A DNA stretch of 27,128 nt from Chloroflexota bacterium (GCA_005879815.1 VBKA01000074.1:1-27128), one strand, 5' to 3'; positions 16,676 to 25,872 are shown, numbered from the stretch's first letter. Notes: generated from the letters alone by a model not told the origin. Numbers and translations are program-made.

Positions 16676-17286
16676 GGCAAGTCCTCCAATTCTCCCTCTG
16701 GCTGCTCGGGCTCGGGTTCATGAGCCGATGGGGCCGCAGGCCTCGCGTCCTGCACCGGGCGCGGGCCAGCCGTCTCGGGTGGCCTGGTTTCGTGGGCAGC
16801 GCCCTCCGCGAGGTCGTACCCGTCGGGTCGCAGCGACAGGCGTCGGCGGGCATAGGCCTCCACCCGATCGAGGAGCGACAGGACCACCAGGATCAGGATC
16901 GTCCCCAGCACGGCGAGCACGTACAGGCCGGTTCCCGTCGCGGTGCCGATAGCCGCCACTGACCAGAGCGAGGCAGCCGTGGTGAGGCCGCGGATGTGCC
17001 CGCGGTACTGGAGGATCGTTCCCGCGCCGATGAAGCCGATGCCGGAGACGATCTGCGCGGTGATGCGGGTGGGGTCGATGGCCGCGCCCCCGTAGCCGTA
17101 ACCGGAGATGATGGCGAACAGCGCGGCCCCCAGCGACACCAGGCTGTGGGTGCGGAAGCCCGCCGGTTGTCGATGCAGCTCGCGCTCGAAACCGATGATC
17201 GCTCCCAGCGCCAGACCGACGATCAAGCGAACCGCGAGCTCGACCTGTGCCCCGACCGTGAGTGCCGGATTGTGGCCTAGGTCCAT
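16672..17286 (-). CDS. MgtC/SapB family membrane protein
   Basis: This is a 204-residue inner-membrane protein with about five hydrophobic segments (about 12-34, 45-65, 76-95, 101-118 and 122-140). Family motifs are clear: GFERELHRQPAGFRTHSLV (33-50) and GIGFIGAGTIL followed by RGLTTAASLWSVAAIG (99-113). MgtC in Salmonella supports survival at low magnesium and restrains the F-type ATP synthase; whether that role applies here is unknown. The usual folded cytosolic C-terminal domain of longer members is replaced by a Pro/Glu-rich tail. I chose ATG 17286, which overlaps the upstream gene's end by 10 bases. Its stop overlaps the purC start as GTGA. The frame is open far upstream but that lies in another gene. 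Confidence 0.88.
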   Translation of the reverse strand: MDLGHNPALTVGAQVELAVRLIVGLALGAIIGFERELHRQPAGFRTHSLVSLGAALFAIISGYGYGGAAIDPTRITAQIVSGIGFIGAGTILQYRGHIRGLTTAASLWSVAAIGTATGTGLYVLAVLGTILILVVLSLLDRVEAYARRRLSLRPDGYDLAEGAAHETRPPETAGPRPVQDARPAAPSAHEPEPEQPEGELEDLP

Positions 17287-18182
17287 CGCTCGCCACCGCC
17301 CTCGCGTCGCTCCCCGATCCCGGGCGGGTCCTCGAGCGACCACCAGGTTGAGGACCAGGCGTGGAGCACGCCCCCGCCGGCGACCAGGCAGAGCCAGATC
17401 GCCACGAAGCCTACCAGCAGCGCCGCGCTCGCCGGCGTGAGAAGCGCGCCGTCTTCGGCCTGGCGGCCGATGGGCGTCCAGAGCACCCGCAGCAGGGCCC
17501 AGCTCACCACCAGCCAGGCGCCGAGCGCCGCGTCGCTGCCGACAGCGATGGCGATTCGCCGCAGCGGCCGGCGACTGAGGCCGCGGAAGCCCTCGGACAG
17601 AGCGCGACCAACCGAGATTCGCTCGGGACCCACGCTCGCGCGCACGGCGCCGGCCGCGAAGGCCTGCCCGACGAGGATGGCCGCGGCCTCGAGGACGAGC
17701 AGCGGCCAGACGTCGCGAGCCAGTCGTGCGAGGAACGGCCCCTGGCCAAGATCCGGCGACTGATACTCGCCGGGGGCAACACCGACAACCCCGACCAGCA
17801 GGGCGACCGCAGCCGCCAGCGCGGGCAGGGATGCGACGATCCGGATCAGCCACGCTCGGGCGGCCTCCTCGTCGATGGACCGGCTGATCGGCGCGATGCC
17901 TCGCAGCCGGTCGATCGCCCGCAGCAGCACTACCTCACCGGTTGCGCTCAGGACGGATGCGCTGAACGCGAGGCCGAGCAGCGCCGTCGCGGGGAGGGCC
18001 ACGTTGAGCGGGAAGCTGGGAGACAGGACGATCGATGAGGCCACGAACGCGAGATCGCCCTCGCTGGGAAGCGGAGCCACCGCAAGCACGAATGGCAACC
18101 AGCCGATCGCGCTGAGCGCCGCCAGCGCGGCAGGCGGCCAGAGCTCCGCGTGGTCGGCGGCGACCTGGGCTGCGGCCAGCAT
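17277..18182 (-). CDS. Uncharacterised multi-pass membrane protein
   Basis: I do not recognise the family. From ATG 18182 the protein has about 301 residues with roughly six long hydrophobic segments and short loops. A conserved-looking cytosolic stretch EGFRGLSRRPLRRIAIAV sits before the fifth segment. No enzyme motif or cysteine cluster is visible. The frame is open to 18284, but that would overlap purB by about 56 bases, so the ATG 46 bases after the purB stop is preferred; its ribosome site is weak. It ends overlapping the mgtC-like start by 10 bases, so it is probably translated with the purine genes. Confidence 0.7.
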   Translation of the reverse strand: MLAAAQVAADHAELWPPAALAALSAIGWLPFVLAVAPLPSEGDLAFVASSIVLSPSFPLNVALPATALLGLAFSASVLSATGEVVLLRAIDRLRGIAPISRSIDEEAARAWLIRIVASLPALAAAVALLVGVVGVAPGEYQSPDLGQGPFLARLARDVWPLLVLEAAAILVGQAFAAGAVRASVGPERISVGRALSEGFRGLSRRPLRRIAIAVGSDAALGAWLVVSWALLRVLWTPIGRQAEDGALLTPASAALLVGFVAIWLCLVAGGGVLHAWSSTWWSLEDPPGIGERREGGGERWT

Positions 18183-18228
18183 CCTTGGCGCCCAGCGCGC
18201 TCGCGGCGCCGAGACGCCGTCGGCCTGG

Positions 18229-19530
18229 TTACTCGTCGCTCGCCTCCAGGCCGACGGCGCGATAGGTCGCGCCGATCCCGGCAAGATGATGCTCGAGGTC
18301 CATTGCCCGCTCGATCTCTTCGGGGGTCAGCCATTCACCGACCTGCTGATCGGCGAGAAGGGCTTCGCGGAAGGTCGCCTCGTCGTCTCGCGCGTGGATG
18401 ATTCGATAGGCCGCCTGGCGATCGGCGCCGCGCTCGACCATCGCCAGCAGCAGTGCCTCCGAATAGATCATGCCGCCGCTCAGCTCCAGGTTGGCCTCCA
18501 TCCGAGCCGTGTCGACCTCGAGGCCGTCCATCACGTCGCCCAGGGTGCGTGTGGCGTAGGCCGCCACCCCGAGCGCGCGCTCGAAGATGAAGCGCTCGGT
18601 CGCGCTGTGGCTGATGTCGCGCTCGTGCCAGAGCGCCATGTTCTCCAGCGCGACCAGAGCGTCGGCACGCAGCAGTCGAGCCAGGCCGGTGATGCGCTCG
18701 GCCAGGACCGGGTTTCGCTTGTGCGGCATCGCCGACGAGCCCTGCTGACCCTCGGCAAACGGCTCGAAGATCTCGGCCACCTCGCTGCGCTGCAGATGGC
18801 GGACCTCGGTCGCCATGCGCTCGAGCGTGCCCCCCAGGATCGCGAGCGCGCAGAGCAGCTCGGCGTGGCGGTCACGGCTGACAACCTGGGTAGCGGCGGG
18901 GTCGGCGGTCAAGCCCAGACCCGCCATCACGTGGGCCTCGACCTCCGGCGCGACGTTGGCGTGAGTGCCCACCGCGCCCGAGACCTTGCCGACCGCAACC
19001 CCCTCGCCCGCCCTCGACAGGCGCTCCGCGTCGCGCATCAGCTCGGCGTACCAGCCCGCGACCTTGAAGCCAAACGTGATCGGCTCGGCATGGATGCCGT
19101 GGCTGCGTCCCACCATGGGCGCGGAGCGGTATTGCAGCGCCAGCCGTCGAACGATCTCGATCAGGCGCGCGAGCTCATTCGCCACCACCGCCGTGCCATC
19201 CCGCAGCTGGACGGCCGTGGCCGTGTCGAGCAGGTCGGAGCTGGTCAGGCCGAAATGCAGCCAGCGTCCCTCGGATCCCAGCCGCTCGGTGACCGAGCGC
19301 AGGAAGGCGATCACGTCGTGCTGGCTCTCGCGCTCGATCTCGTGCGCGCGCGCCGGATCCACGCCGGCCCCCTGGAGACCCGTCTTGATCCGCTCCCAGT
19401 CGCCATCCGGGACGATGCCGCCAGCGTTCAGGGCCTCCGTGGCGAGCAGCTCGATCCGCAGCCACAGCTCGAGCTTGCGCCGTTCGCTGAAGACGTCCCG
19501 CATCTCCGGCAGGGCATAGCGATCGATCAT
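18229..19530 (-). CDS. purB: Adenylosuccinate lyase
   Basis: PurB removes fumarate twice in purine synthesis: from SAICAR to give AICAR, and from adenylosuccinate to give AMP. The protein is 433 residues, standard for the bacterial short form. It begins MIDRYALPEMRDVFSE, carries the catalytic-histidine regions ERESQHDVIAF (about 66-76) and GRSHGIHAEP (141-150), and the superfamily signature GSSAMPHKRNP (264-274) whose mobile loop holds the catalytic serine. It starts 10 bases after the purE stop, consistent with a purE-purB unit. Confidence 0.97.
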   Translation of the reverse strand: MIDRYALPEMRDVFSERRKLELWLRIELLATEALNAGGIVPDGDWERIKTGLQGAGVDPARAHEIERESQHDVIAFLRSVTERLGSEGRWLHFGLTSSDLLDTATAVQLRDGTAVVANELARLIEIVRRLALQYRSAPMVGRSHGIHAEPITFGFKVAGWYAELMRDAERLSRAGEGVAVGKVSGAVGTHANVAPEVEAHVMAGLGLTADPAATQVVSRDRHAELLCALAILGGTLERMATEVRHLQRSEVAEIFEPFAEGQQGSSAMPHKRNPVLAERITGLARLLRADALVALENMALWHERDISHSATERFIFERALGVAAYATRTLGDVMDGLEVDTARMEANLELSGGMIYSEALLLAMVERGADRQAAYRIIHARDDEATFREALLADQQVGEWLTPEEIERAMDLEHHLAGIGATYRAVGLEASDE

Positions 19531-19540
19531 TGGGCGATCG

Positions 19541-20062
19541 TCAGCTCCGTGCCACCGGGGTCACCGCGTCCGCGCGGGGGTCGATGCGCGGCTCCGCCTT
19601 GGCGGCCTGCTCGGCGCGGAAGGCGGCGACCCGCTCGGCGATCGCGGGCTCGCCGAGTGCCAGGATCCGCGCGGCGAGGTGGCCCGCATTTCGAGCGCCG
19701 GCGGCGCCGATGGCGACCCCGGCCACCGGCACGCCGGGAGGCATCTGGACCACGGAATACAGGGCATCCGCGCCGCCGAGCGCGCCGCCATCGAGCGGAA
19801 CGCCGATCACCGGGCGGCCGGTCAGGCTCGCCAGCACCCCCGGAAGATGGGCAGCGAGACCGGCAGCGGCGATGAAGATCCGCACCCCGGCACCTTCCGC
19901 CTCGCCCACGTAGCGTCCCAACGCCTCGGGCTGGCGATGCGCGCTGATCACGCTCGCCTCCCACGCGATGCCGTACGAGTCGAGGACCTCGAAGCACCCC
20001 CGCAGGGTGGGCAGGTCGGATCGGGAGCCGCAGACGACCGCGACCAGCGGGGTGGGGGCCAT
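19541..20062 (-). CDS. purE: N5-carboxyaminoimidazole ribonucleotide mutase, class I PurE
   Basis: PurE moves the carboxyl group of N5-CAIR to make CAIR. The 173-residue protein has the class I signature: CGSRSDLPTL near the start, SAHRQPE with the conserved His, and AAAGLAAHLPGVLASLTGRP in the nucleotide site. Class I enzymes normally need PurK to make N5-CAIR, and PurK is not in this window. ATG 20062 is preferred over an in-frame TTG at 20080. The gene is divergent from the DUF1003 gene with about 104 bases between, and a weak TATCCT -10-like box lies close upstream. Confidence 0.95.
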   Translation of the reverse strand: MAPTPLVAVVCGSRSDLPTLRGCFEVLDSYGIAWEASVISAHRQPEALGRYVGEAEGAGVRIFIAAAGLAAHLPGVLASLTGRPVIGVPLDGGALGGADALYSVVQMPPGVPVAGVAIGAAGARNAGHLAARILALGEPAIAERVAAFRAEQAAKAEPRIDPRADAVTPVARS

Positions 20063-20166
20063 GACGGTAAGGATAGCCAAGCCGGCGTGGCTGCCTGCGC
20101 CTAGGATGGCGCCGAATCGGCCCCCGCGCCGCCCAGCGAGCCCGGCCGTCAGCGAGGAGGAGTCGC

Positions 20167-20643
20167 GTGGTGAGCCAGTCGCGCCGTCGGTCCCGCGCCA
20201 GTCGGCAGCCGAGCCGTCACCCGGTCAACCAGGCGATGTACGACCAGGCGCCGATGGGCGCCAGGATCGCGGACGTCGTCACCAGCTTCATGGGCAGCTG
20301 GCGATTCATCATCCTGCAGACGGTCATCGTGCTCGCCTGGATCACCGGCAACATCTACCTTCTCTTCCACTACGACCCGTACCCGTTCATCCTGCTGAAC
20401 CTGGCCTTCTCGACGCAGGCGGCCTACGCCGCTCCGCTCATCCTTTTGGCTGGCAATCGGTCGGCGCAGCGCGACCGCCTGACCCTGGAGCACGCGGCCT
20501 CCGAGGCGGACGTCGAGGAGAAGCAGAACGTCGATCTGCTGCGAGGCAACCGCCAGATCCTCGAGCACGTGCAGGCGCTCGAGGAACGGATCCTGCAGCT
20601 CGAGCAGCGGATCGTGTCCGGTCTGACGCCTCCTTCGGCCTAG
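20167..20643 (+). CDS. DUF1003 family membrane protein
   Basis: This 158-residue protein matches the DUF1003 layout: a basic N-terminus, two hydrophobic segments (about 47-65 and 72-95), and a C-terminal helical region likely to form a coiled coil (EHVQALEERILQLEQRI). The segment MGSWRFIILQTVIVLAWI and the following NIYLLFHYDPYPFILLNL are typical. Function is not established for the family. GTG 20167 is well supported by GAGGAGG six bases upstream. It is convergent with purD; their stop codons overlap within a shared CTAG. Confidence 0.88.
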   Translation: MVSQSRRRSRASRQPSRHPVNQAMYDQAPMGARIADVVTSFMGSWRFIILQTVIVLAWITGNIYLLFHYDPYPFILLNLAFSTQAAYAAPLILLAGNRSAQRDRLTLEHAASEADVEEKQNVDLLRGNRQILEHVQALEERILQLEQRIVSGLTPPSA

Positions 20644-21950
20644 ACCGATGCTGGCTGCTCAGCCAGCTCGCGCAGCGCGATGTCGGATCGATACTGGCGG
20701 CCCGCGAGCTCGCATCCGGCGACGCCTCGATAGACGGCCTCCCGCGCGGCGCCCAGGTCCGTCCCCCTTCCCACGAACGTGACGACCCTTCCGCCGCTCG
20801 ACTCGAGCCCGGAGGCCGTCGCTCGGGTCCCGGCGTGGAAGCAGAGCAGGTCGCCGTCGTCTCCCGACGATGACGGCTCCGCGCCGCGCAGCTCCCGGCC
20901 CAGGGCAGGTGCGTCGGGATAGCCCTCCGAGGCGACGACGACGCCTACCGCCGCACCGGCACGAATCCCGAGCGAACCTTCCATGGCGCCCCGATCCTGG
21001 GTAGCCACCCCGAGCAGGGCGCCGGCGAGATCGCCTTCGAGCATCGGCAGCACAACCTGCGCCTCGGGGTCCCCGAAGCGCGCGTTGAACTCCAGCACCA
21101 TCGGGCCGGACTCGGTCAGCATCAGGCCGGCATACAGGACGCCTCGATATGGAACCCCGTCGCGCCCCATGAGCCAGGCGATCGGCTCGAAGACGCTGCC
21201 CATCACCGCGTCGAGCGCCTCGCGGCCGAAGCCGGGCACCGGCGCGTATGCGCCCATCCCGCCCGTGTTGGGGCCGGTCTCGCCGTCGCCCAGCCGCTTG
21301 TAGTCGCAGGCCGCCGCCACCGGCACTACGCTCTCGCCGCTGACCAGGGCGAAGGCGGACACCTCGCGACCCGTAAGCCGCTCCTCGAGCACGACCTGTG
21401 CGCCCGGCCTCGCATCGTCCATCAGGGAGTGGATGGCGCTTTCGGTCGCCTGGAGGGAGTCGGGCACCACCACCCCCTTGCCACCGGCCAGCCAGTCAGC
21501 CTTCACCACCTGGCTGCGGCCCGCCGCATCCTCGGCCCGTGCATGGGTCAGCGCCGCGGCGGCATCCGTGAACGCGCGGGCGGCCGGGGTCGGCACGCCG
21601 GCGCGCTCCATCTGGTGCTTGGCGTACGCCTTGGATGACTCGAGGCGGGCGGCCGCGCGCATCGGTCCGAAGGCAGGGATCCGTGCCTGGTCAAGCGCAT
21701 CGGCGACGCCCGCCGCCAGCGGCGCCTCGGGACCGATCACCACCAGGTCGTAGCGCTCGCGAGCCGCGTGCCGTACGACCGCGAGCGCGTTCGTTGGGTC
21801 GAGGTCGGGCACGCTCTCCGCGACCGCTCGGGTGCCCCCGTTGCCCGGCGCGATGCGCACGCGCGCGACCCCGTCATCGCGCGACAGCCGCCAGGCGAGC
21901 GCGTGCTCTCGCGCGCCGCCGCCCAGCACGAGGATGTCGAGGCCGCTCAC
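20640..21950 (-). CDS. purD: Phosphoribosylamine-glycine ligase
   Basis: PurD joins glycine to phosphoribosylamine using ATP, step two of the pathway. It is 436 residues, normal for single-domain PurD. The N-terminus DILVLGGGAREHALAWRL is characteristic, and the ATP-grasp end motif ESGPMVLEFNARFGDPEAQ supplies metal- and ATP-binding Glu and Asn. GTG 21950 follows the UPF0182 stop by three bases. It is separated from purE-purB only by the opposing DUF1003 gene, so transcription from purD would need to stop or read through antisense there. Confidence 0.96.
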   Translation of the reverse strand: MSGLDILVLGGGAREHALAWRLSRDDGVARVRIAPGNGGTRAVAESVPDLDPTNALAVVRHAARERYDLVVIGPEAPLAAGVADALDQARIPAFGPMRAAARLESSKAYAKHQMERAGVPTPAARAFTDAAAALTHARAEDAAGRSQVVKADWLAGGKGVVVPDSLQATESAIHSLMDDARPGAQVVLEERLTGREVSAFALVSGESVVPVAAACDYKRLGDGETGPNTGGMGAYAPVPGFGREALDAVMGSVFEPIAWLMGRDGVPYRGVLYAGLMLTESGPMVLEFNARFGDPEAQVVLPMLEGDLAGALLGVATQDRGAMEGSLGIRAGAAVGVVVASEGYPDAPALGRELRGAEPSSSGDDGDLLCFHAGTRATASGLESSGGRVVTFVGRGTDLGAAREAVYRGVAGCELAGRQYRSDIALRELAEQPASV

Positions 21951-21953
21951 CCG

Positions 21954-24900
21954 CTACGGCGAGGCGCTGGGCTGAGCCGACGCGCTGGGCTGAGCCGACC
22001 CGCTGGGCGAGGGTGCCGGGGTTCCGACGAGCTTCTGGAGCGCTTCGATCACCTTGGCCAGCTCGTCGATCTTCGCCTGGTAGGTCCCCAGGTCGCTCGC
22101 CTTCAGGGCCGCCTGGGCCTCCTGGTAGAGCTGCTGCGCCCGCGCCACCAGGTCGGGCGCATTCGAGGGCAGGCCGCCTCCGCCGCCACCACCGCCACCG
22201 CCCTCGGGCGGCGGCACGGTCGTCTCGCCCAGGATCTGGGAGAGCGCCTGGTCGACGGTATCGGCGAAGGCGATGCGCGTCTGTGAGGCGAGGATCACGC
22301 GCTTGAACTCCGGGAACGCCGATGCGGTCGAGCGCAGGAAGATGGGCTCCACGTACAGGATCGAGTCGCCCATCGGCAAGACGAGCAGGTTGCCGCGAAC
22401 CACGCTCGAGCCTGCCTGCGACCAGAGCGTGAACTGGGCCGAGATGGTGCTGTCCTGGTTGATGCGCGACTGGATCTGGGTCGGGCCGTTGGTCGTCGTT
22501 TCCGTGGGGAATCGGAAGGCGATGCGCTGGCCGTACAGGCCCGGATCCATGCGCGCGGCGACCCAGGCGGTCATGTTCGGGCGGTTGGCGAGGACCAAGG
22601 GCTGGATGAGCGCGAATTCCGGTTTGCTCTCGCCGGGCAGCTTCATGATCACGTAGTAGGGCTCGACGACCGACGACTCACCGTTGACATCGGTCTGCTG
22701 CGACGCAAAGGCCCAGCGGTCGTTCTGGCCGTAGAGGGTATCGGCCCCGTTCGTGTCGGCGGCCACGTGATAGAGCAGGTACTGCTCGTTCTGCGCCGTG
22801 AACAGATCCTCGGGATAGCGCAGATGGGCAGTCAGGTCCGCGCTCATCGTGGAGAGCGGCTGGAGGAGCTCGGGGAAGATCCGCGACCAGGCGTTGATGA
22901 TCGGGTCCTTGGGGTTCGCAATGTAGAAGCGCACCGATCCGTTGTAGGCGTCGATCACGACCTTCACGCTGTTGCGCACGTAGTTCATGCCGGTGAACAG
23001 GTCACCGGCCAGCGGTTGCGCGTCGGGATAGTGGTCCGACGTCGTGTAGGCGTCCCAGATCCACAGCAGCCGGCCCTCGGCGCTGACCAGGTAGGGATCG
23101 CGATCGTAGGAAAGGAACGGAGCGATGGCCTGCACGCGCTCCGCAAGCGTGCGCCGGAAGAGGATCTGCGAAGCATCGGTCAGCTGGTTGCTGATCAGCA
23201 GGTTCAGGTCACCAAAGCGCAGGGCGAAGAGCAGGCGGTTGAAGAAGCCGCCGATGCCCACCGCGGTCGACCCTTTCCAGCTGGTGGTGACGGGCGGGTT
23301 GTTGCCGACCGGGTAGTCGAACTCGCCCGTCTGGGTCCCGACGATGACGTAGGTGCTCTGGCCCTCGCCAAAGTAGATGCGCGGTTCGCCAACTGGCAGC
23401 TGCGCCTGCTGGTTGATGCCGCTCACCAGGTAGTCGGGCGCACCTTCTGGGGTGACCGCATTGACCGGTACCGCGGTGATGCCGTAGCCGTGGGTGTAGA
23501 CAAGGTGCTCGTTGGTCCAGGTCTGCGCGGCGGTGACCAGCTTCGCCGTGTCGAGCTCGCGGCCGGCCAGCATGATCTGGCGCTCCTTGTCGTCGAGGCG
23601 GTAGCGGTCGATGTCGACGTCCCGGAACGCGTAGTACTGGTAGACCTGCTGCTGCTGGCCGAGGGTGTCGAGGAGAGGGCGGTAGTCCCACAGCCGGATG
23701 TTCTGGAGCGTGGCGGCGTTGTCGGTGAAGAGCGCGCGGCTGAGCGGCTGGCTGCCGGTGAAGGTGCGCTGCGCGACCGCGTCGAGGTCGAACGCCGCCC
23801 GCGTCGAGGCGATGTTGTTCGCGATGTAGGGCTGCTCGAGCGCCCGTTCGTTCGGCGAGACCTGGAGGTTCTGCACGATCGTCGGGTAGATCCCTCCGAC
23901 CACCACCGAGAGCAGGATCCAGCCGGCGGTCGCGAAGACCAGCAGCCAGAGCGTGCGGAACCAGATGTTCCCCAGCACCAGGATCGCGGCGAGGATCGCC
24001 ACCCCGGTCAGGATCACGTAGGCGGGTTGCTGCGCGTGCAGGTCGGTATACGTCGCCGCCTGGATGGCTCCGCCCACGCCGCGCGTGGAATACGAGAGCT
24101 CCGCGATGTCCAGCTGGTAGCCGGCCGCGATGACCAGAAGGAGGAGCGCGCCCAGGATCGTGAGGTGAGCACGGACAGGGGTCGTCAGCCGCAGCTGCCA
24201 GCGGAGAGCGCCCGCGGCGTAGGCGCCCAGGCTCATGAGGAGGATCGCGACCAGGCTCGCGACGCCCCAACCCTGCAGGAAGCGCCAGAAGGGCAGGCCG
24301 AAGATATAGAAGCCGATGTCGTGCCCGAAGTGCGGATCGCTGACGCCGAAGCTGCCGCCGTTGACCCAGAGGAGGATCGTGCTCCAGGCGGAGCTCCAGG
24401 CCGCGGCGCTGATGAGCGCCAGCAACAATGCCACGCCGATGAGCCCAAGGGTGATGGTGCGGCTTGCGTCGGGAAGCTCGAGCCCACCCAGGCGCCGCAC
24501 CGGCACCCGCGGGGCGAGCCGCCGAGCGATGAGGATGGATGCCACGGCCGGCACGGCGAAGGCCGCATAGCCGGCCACAAACAGGCCAACCTGCGCCCAG
24601 AGTCGGGTGGTCAGCACGCTCGACAGGCCCAGGGCCGAGAACCACTGCAGGTCGGTGAGCAGGTTGACCAGCCCCCCGGCCAGCCCCAGCACCACGAGCA
24701 GCACGACCAGGGCCAGCCCGATCAGGATCCAGCGCCGGTATCGGCTCCAATCACCCCAGTCGCCACCCGCCAGCGGTCCCCCGAAGGGGCCGGGGCCTCC
24801 TCCACCGGCACCCCGAGTGCCCCGCCGGCGGCGGAGCGGGGTCGGGTCGCCGTCGCTCAGGTCTGGCCCGTCATCACCCTCACCCGGCGTCGGTGAGCCG

Positions 24901-25019
24901 TAGCGATCGCGCGGACCGCGGCGGTCGCGCGGCGGGGAGGGCCGCCCCTCGCGCCGCGCATCCTGTTCGGCCTGGCGGCGTTGCAGCTCCTCGAGCAGCC
25001 GATCGAACCAGCTTGACAT
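21954..25019 (-). CDS. UPF0182 family large membrane protein
   Basis: A 1,021-residue member of the UPF0182/COG1615 family, whose function is unknown. The first 95 residues are charged and Pro/Gly-rich. About seven hydrophobic segments fill residues 96-395, followed by a large soluble domain likely outside the membrane. Family-typical stretches include SDPHFGHDIGFYIFGLPFWR and PNERALEQPYIANNIASTR, and PVGNNPPVTTSWKG in the soluble part. A Gly run and a coiled segment near the end lead to a Ser/Ala/Pro repeat tail. Such proteins are common in Actinomycetota and also found in cyanobacteria and Chloroflexota. It lies between a membrane gene and purD with tight spacing, suggesting co-transcription. 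Confidence 0.9.
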   Translation of the reverse strand: MSSWFDRLLEELQRRQAEQDARREGRPSPPRDRRGPRDRYGSPTPGEGDDGPDLSDGDPTPLRRRRGTRGAGGGGPGPFGGPLAGGDWGDWSRYRRWILIGLALVVLLVVLGLAGGLVNLLTDLQWFSALGLSSVLTTRLWAQVGLFVAGYAAFAVPAVASILIARRLAPRVPVRRLGGLELPDASRTITLGLIGVALLLALISAAAWSSAWSTILLWVNGGSFGVSDPHFGHDIGFYIFGLPFWRFLQGWGVASLVAILLMSLGAYAAGALRWQLRLTTPVRAHLTILGALLLLVIAAGYQLDIAELSYSTRGVGGAIQAATYTDLHAQQPAYVILTGVAILAAILVLGNIWFRTLWLLVFATAGWILLSVVVGGIYPTIVQNLQVSPNERALEQPYIANNIASTRAAFDLDAVAQRTFTGSQPLSRALFTDNAATLQNIRLWDYRPLLDTLGQQQQVYQYYAFRDVDIDRYRLDDKERQIMLAGRELDTAKLVTAAQTWTNEHLVYTHGYGITAVPVNAVTPEGAPDYLVSGINQQAQLPVGEPRIYFGEGQSTYVIVGTQTGEFDYPVGNNPPVTTSWKGSTAVGIGGFFNRLLFALRFGDLNLLISNQLTDASQILFRRTLAERVQAIAPFLSYDRDPYLVSAEGRLLWIWDAYTTSDHYPDAQPLAGDLFTGMNYVRNSVKVVIDAYNGSVRFYIANPKDPIINAWSRIFPELLQPLSTMSADLTAHLRYPEDLFTAQNEQYLLYHVAADTNGADTLYGQNDRWAFASQQTDVNGESSVVEPYYVIMKLPGESKPEFALIQPLVLANRPNMTAWVAARMDPGLYGQRIAFRFPTETTTNGPTQIQSRINQDSTISAQFTLWSQAGSSVVRGNLLVLPMGDSILYVEPIFLRSTASAFPEFKRVILASQTRIAFADTVDQALSQILGETTVPPPEGGGGGGGGGGLPSNAPDLVARAQQLYQEAQAALKASDLGTYQAKIDELAKVIEALQKLVGTPAPSPSGSAQPSASAQPSASP
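21965..22008 (-). repeat. 18-bp tandem repeat at the UPF0182 3' end
   Basis: An 18-base unit occurs about 2.4 times in tandem, with one base difference between the first two copies. It encodes the SAQPSA-type tail of the UPF0182 protein. Copy number is likely to vary between strains. Confidence 0.75.
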
Positions 25020-25065
25020 GTGGCGCGAATCCTAGACGGAATGCGGAATGAGGCTGCCGGATCTG

Positions 25066-25872
25066 TCAGCGGGTGGGCAACTCCGCTCCGAGCAAACGGC
25101 GCAGCCAGAGCGCCCACCAAGGCACCAGCACCAGAAGGATGACCAGGGAGGGAACGCCGGTGACGATCCCCGGATCGACCCTCCACCCCAGCGCGTCAGC
25201 CAGCGGCGGGAACCCGAGCGTGGCCACCGCCACGAGCAGCATCAGTGAGCCGAGCGCCATCGAAAGACGCAGCCAGCCGGCCGGGGCGGCACGTGAGCCG
25301 CGGCCCAAGCTGGCAACCAGCAGCAGGCCGACCGCGAACGCGACCAGCGTCCCGGCAATACTCCAGGTCTGGATCGACGACACCAGATCCAGCACCTCCC
25401 CGCGTGCGATGACCTGCGGATCGGCGAACTCGCACTGACAATAGGTCGCGTTGGAGGCGACGGCCAGGCCTCCAGCGTATTCGACCTGCCCGATGACGCC
25501 AATCACTCCGCCCAGTGCAAAGGCACCAACCGTCAGCGACCCACGCGGATCATCCGCGTCGAGCAGGCGCCGGACGACTGGGCCCAGCGCCGCCAGTGCG
25601 GCGAAGCTGACGATGGCGACCAGCAGGTTCAACAGGGCAATCGGGAAGTGTTGCGACTCGTACTCAAGGATCGCGATCAGCCGGTCCGGCAAGCGCGTCG
25701 CATCGGGCAGGTCGGGAGGCTTGACGAAGACGTGCAGGTTGTCGAGCAGGAGGATGAGCGCGGTGACGGCGAAGGCGATGGCCCCTACCGTCGCCAGCCA
25801 GCGGCCCCACTCTCGCCATGCAGGAGTCAGCTCCGCGCCGAAGGTAGGCGCCATCGGCTCAGCAGGCTCCAT
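25066..25872 (-). CDS. Uncharacterised multi-pass membrane protein
   Basis: I do not recognise the family. The 268-residue protein has about six hydrophobic segments (about 27-45, 77-98, 114-134, 166-188, 200-221 and 236-256). A loop between the third and fourth contains NATYCQCEF, a CxC that might bind metal or form a disulfide if outside. The ATG 25872 has GGAATGGG close upstream and lies 10 bases after the guaA stop, so it is probably transcribed with guaA. It precedes the UPF0182 gene by 46 bases. Confidence 0.75.
   Translation of the reverse strand: MEPAEPMAPTFGAELTPAWREWGRWLATVGAIAFAVTALILLLDNLHVFVKPPDLPDATRLPDRLIAILEYESQHFPIALLNLLVAIVSFAALAALGPVVRRLLDADDPRGSLTVGAFALGGVIGVIGQVEYAGGLAVASNATYCQCEFADPQVIARGEVLDLVSSIQTWSIAGTLVAFAVGLLLVASLGRGSRAAPAGWLRLSMALGSLMLLVAVATLGFPPLADALGWRVDPGIVTGVPSLVILLVLVPWWALWLRRLLGAELPTR

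Noticed and set aside
17875..19875. Plus-strand open frame of 666 codons opposite purB and purE
   Set aside because: It crosses several real genes and their junctions, and its sequence has no membrane, enzyme or repeat logic.
22767..24896. Plus-strand open frame of 709 codons opposite UPF0182
   Set aside because: The highly charged, Asp/Arg/Gln-rich translation is the typical antisense of a GC-rich membrane protein gene.
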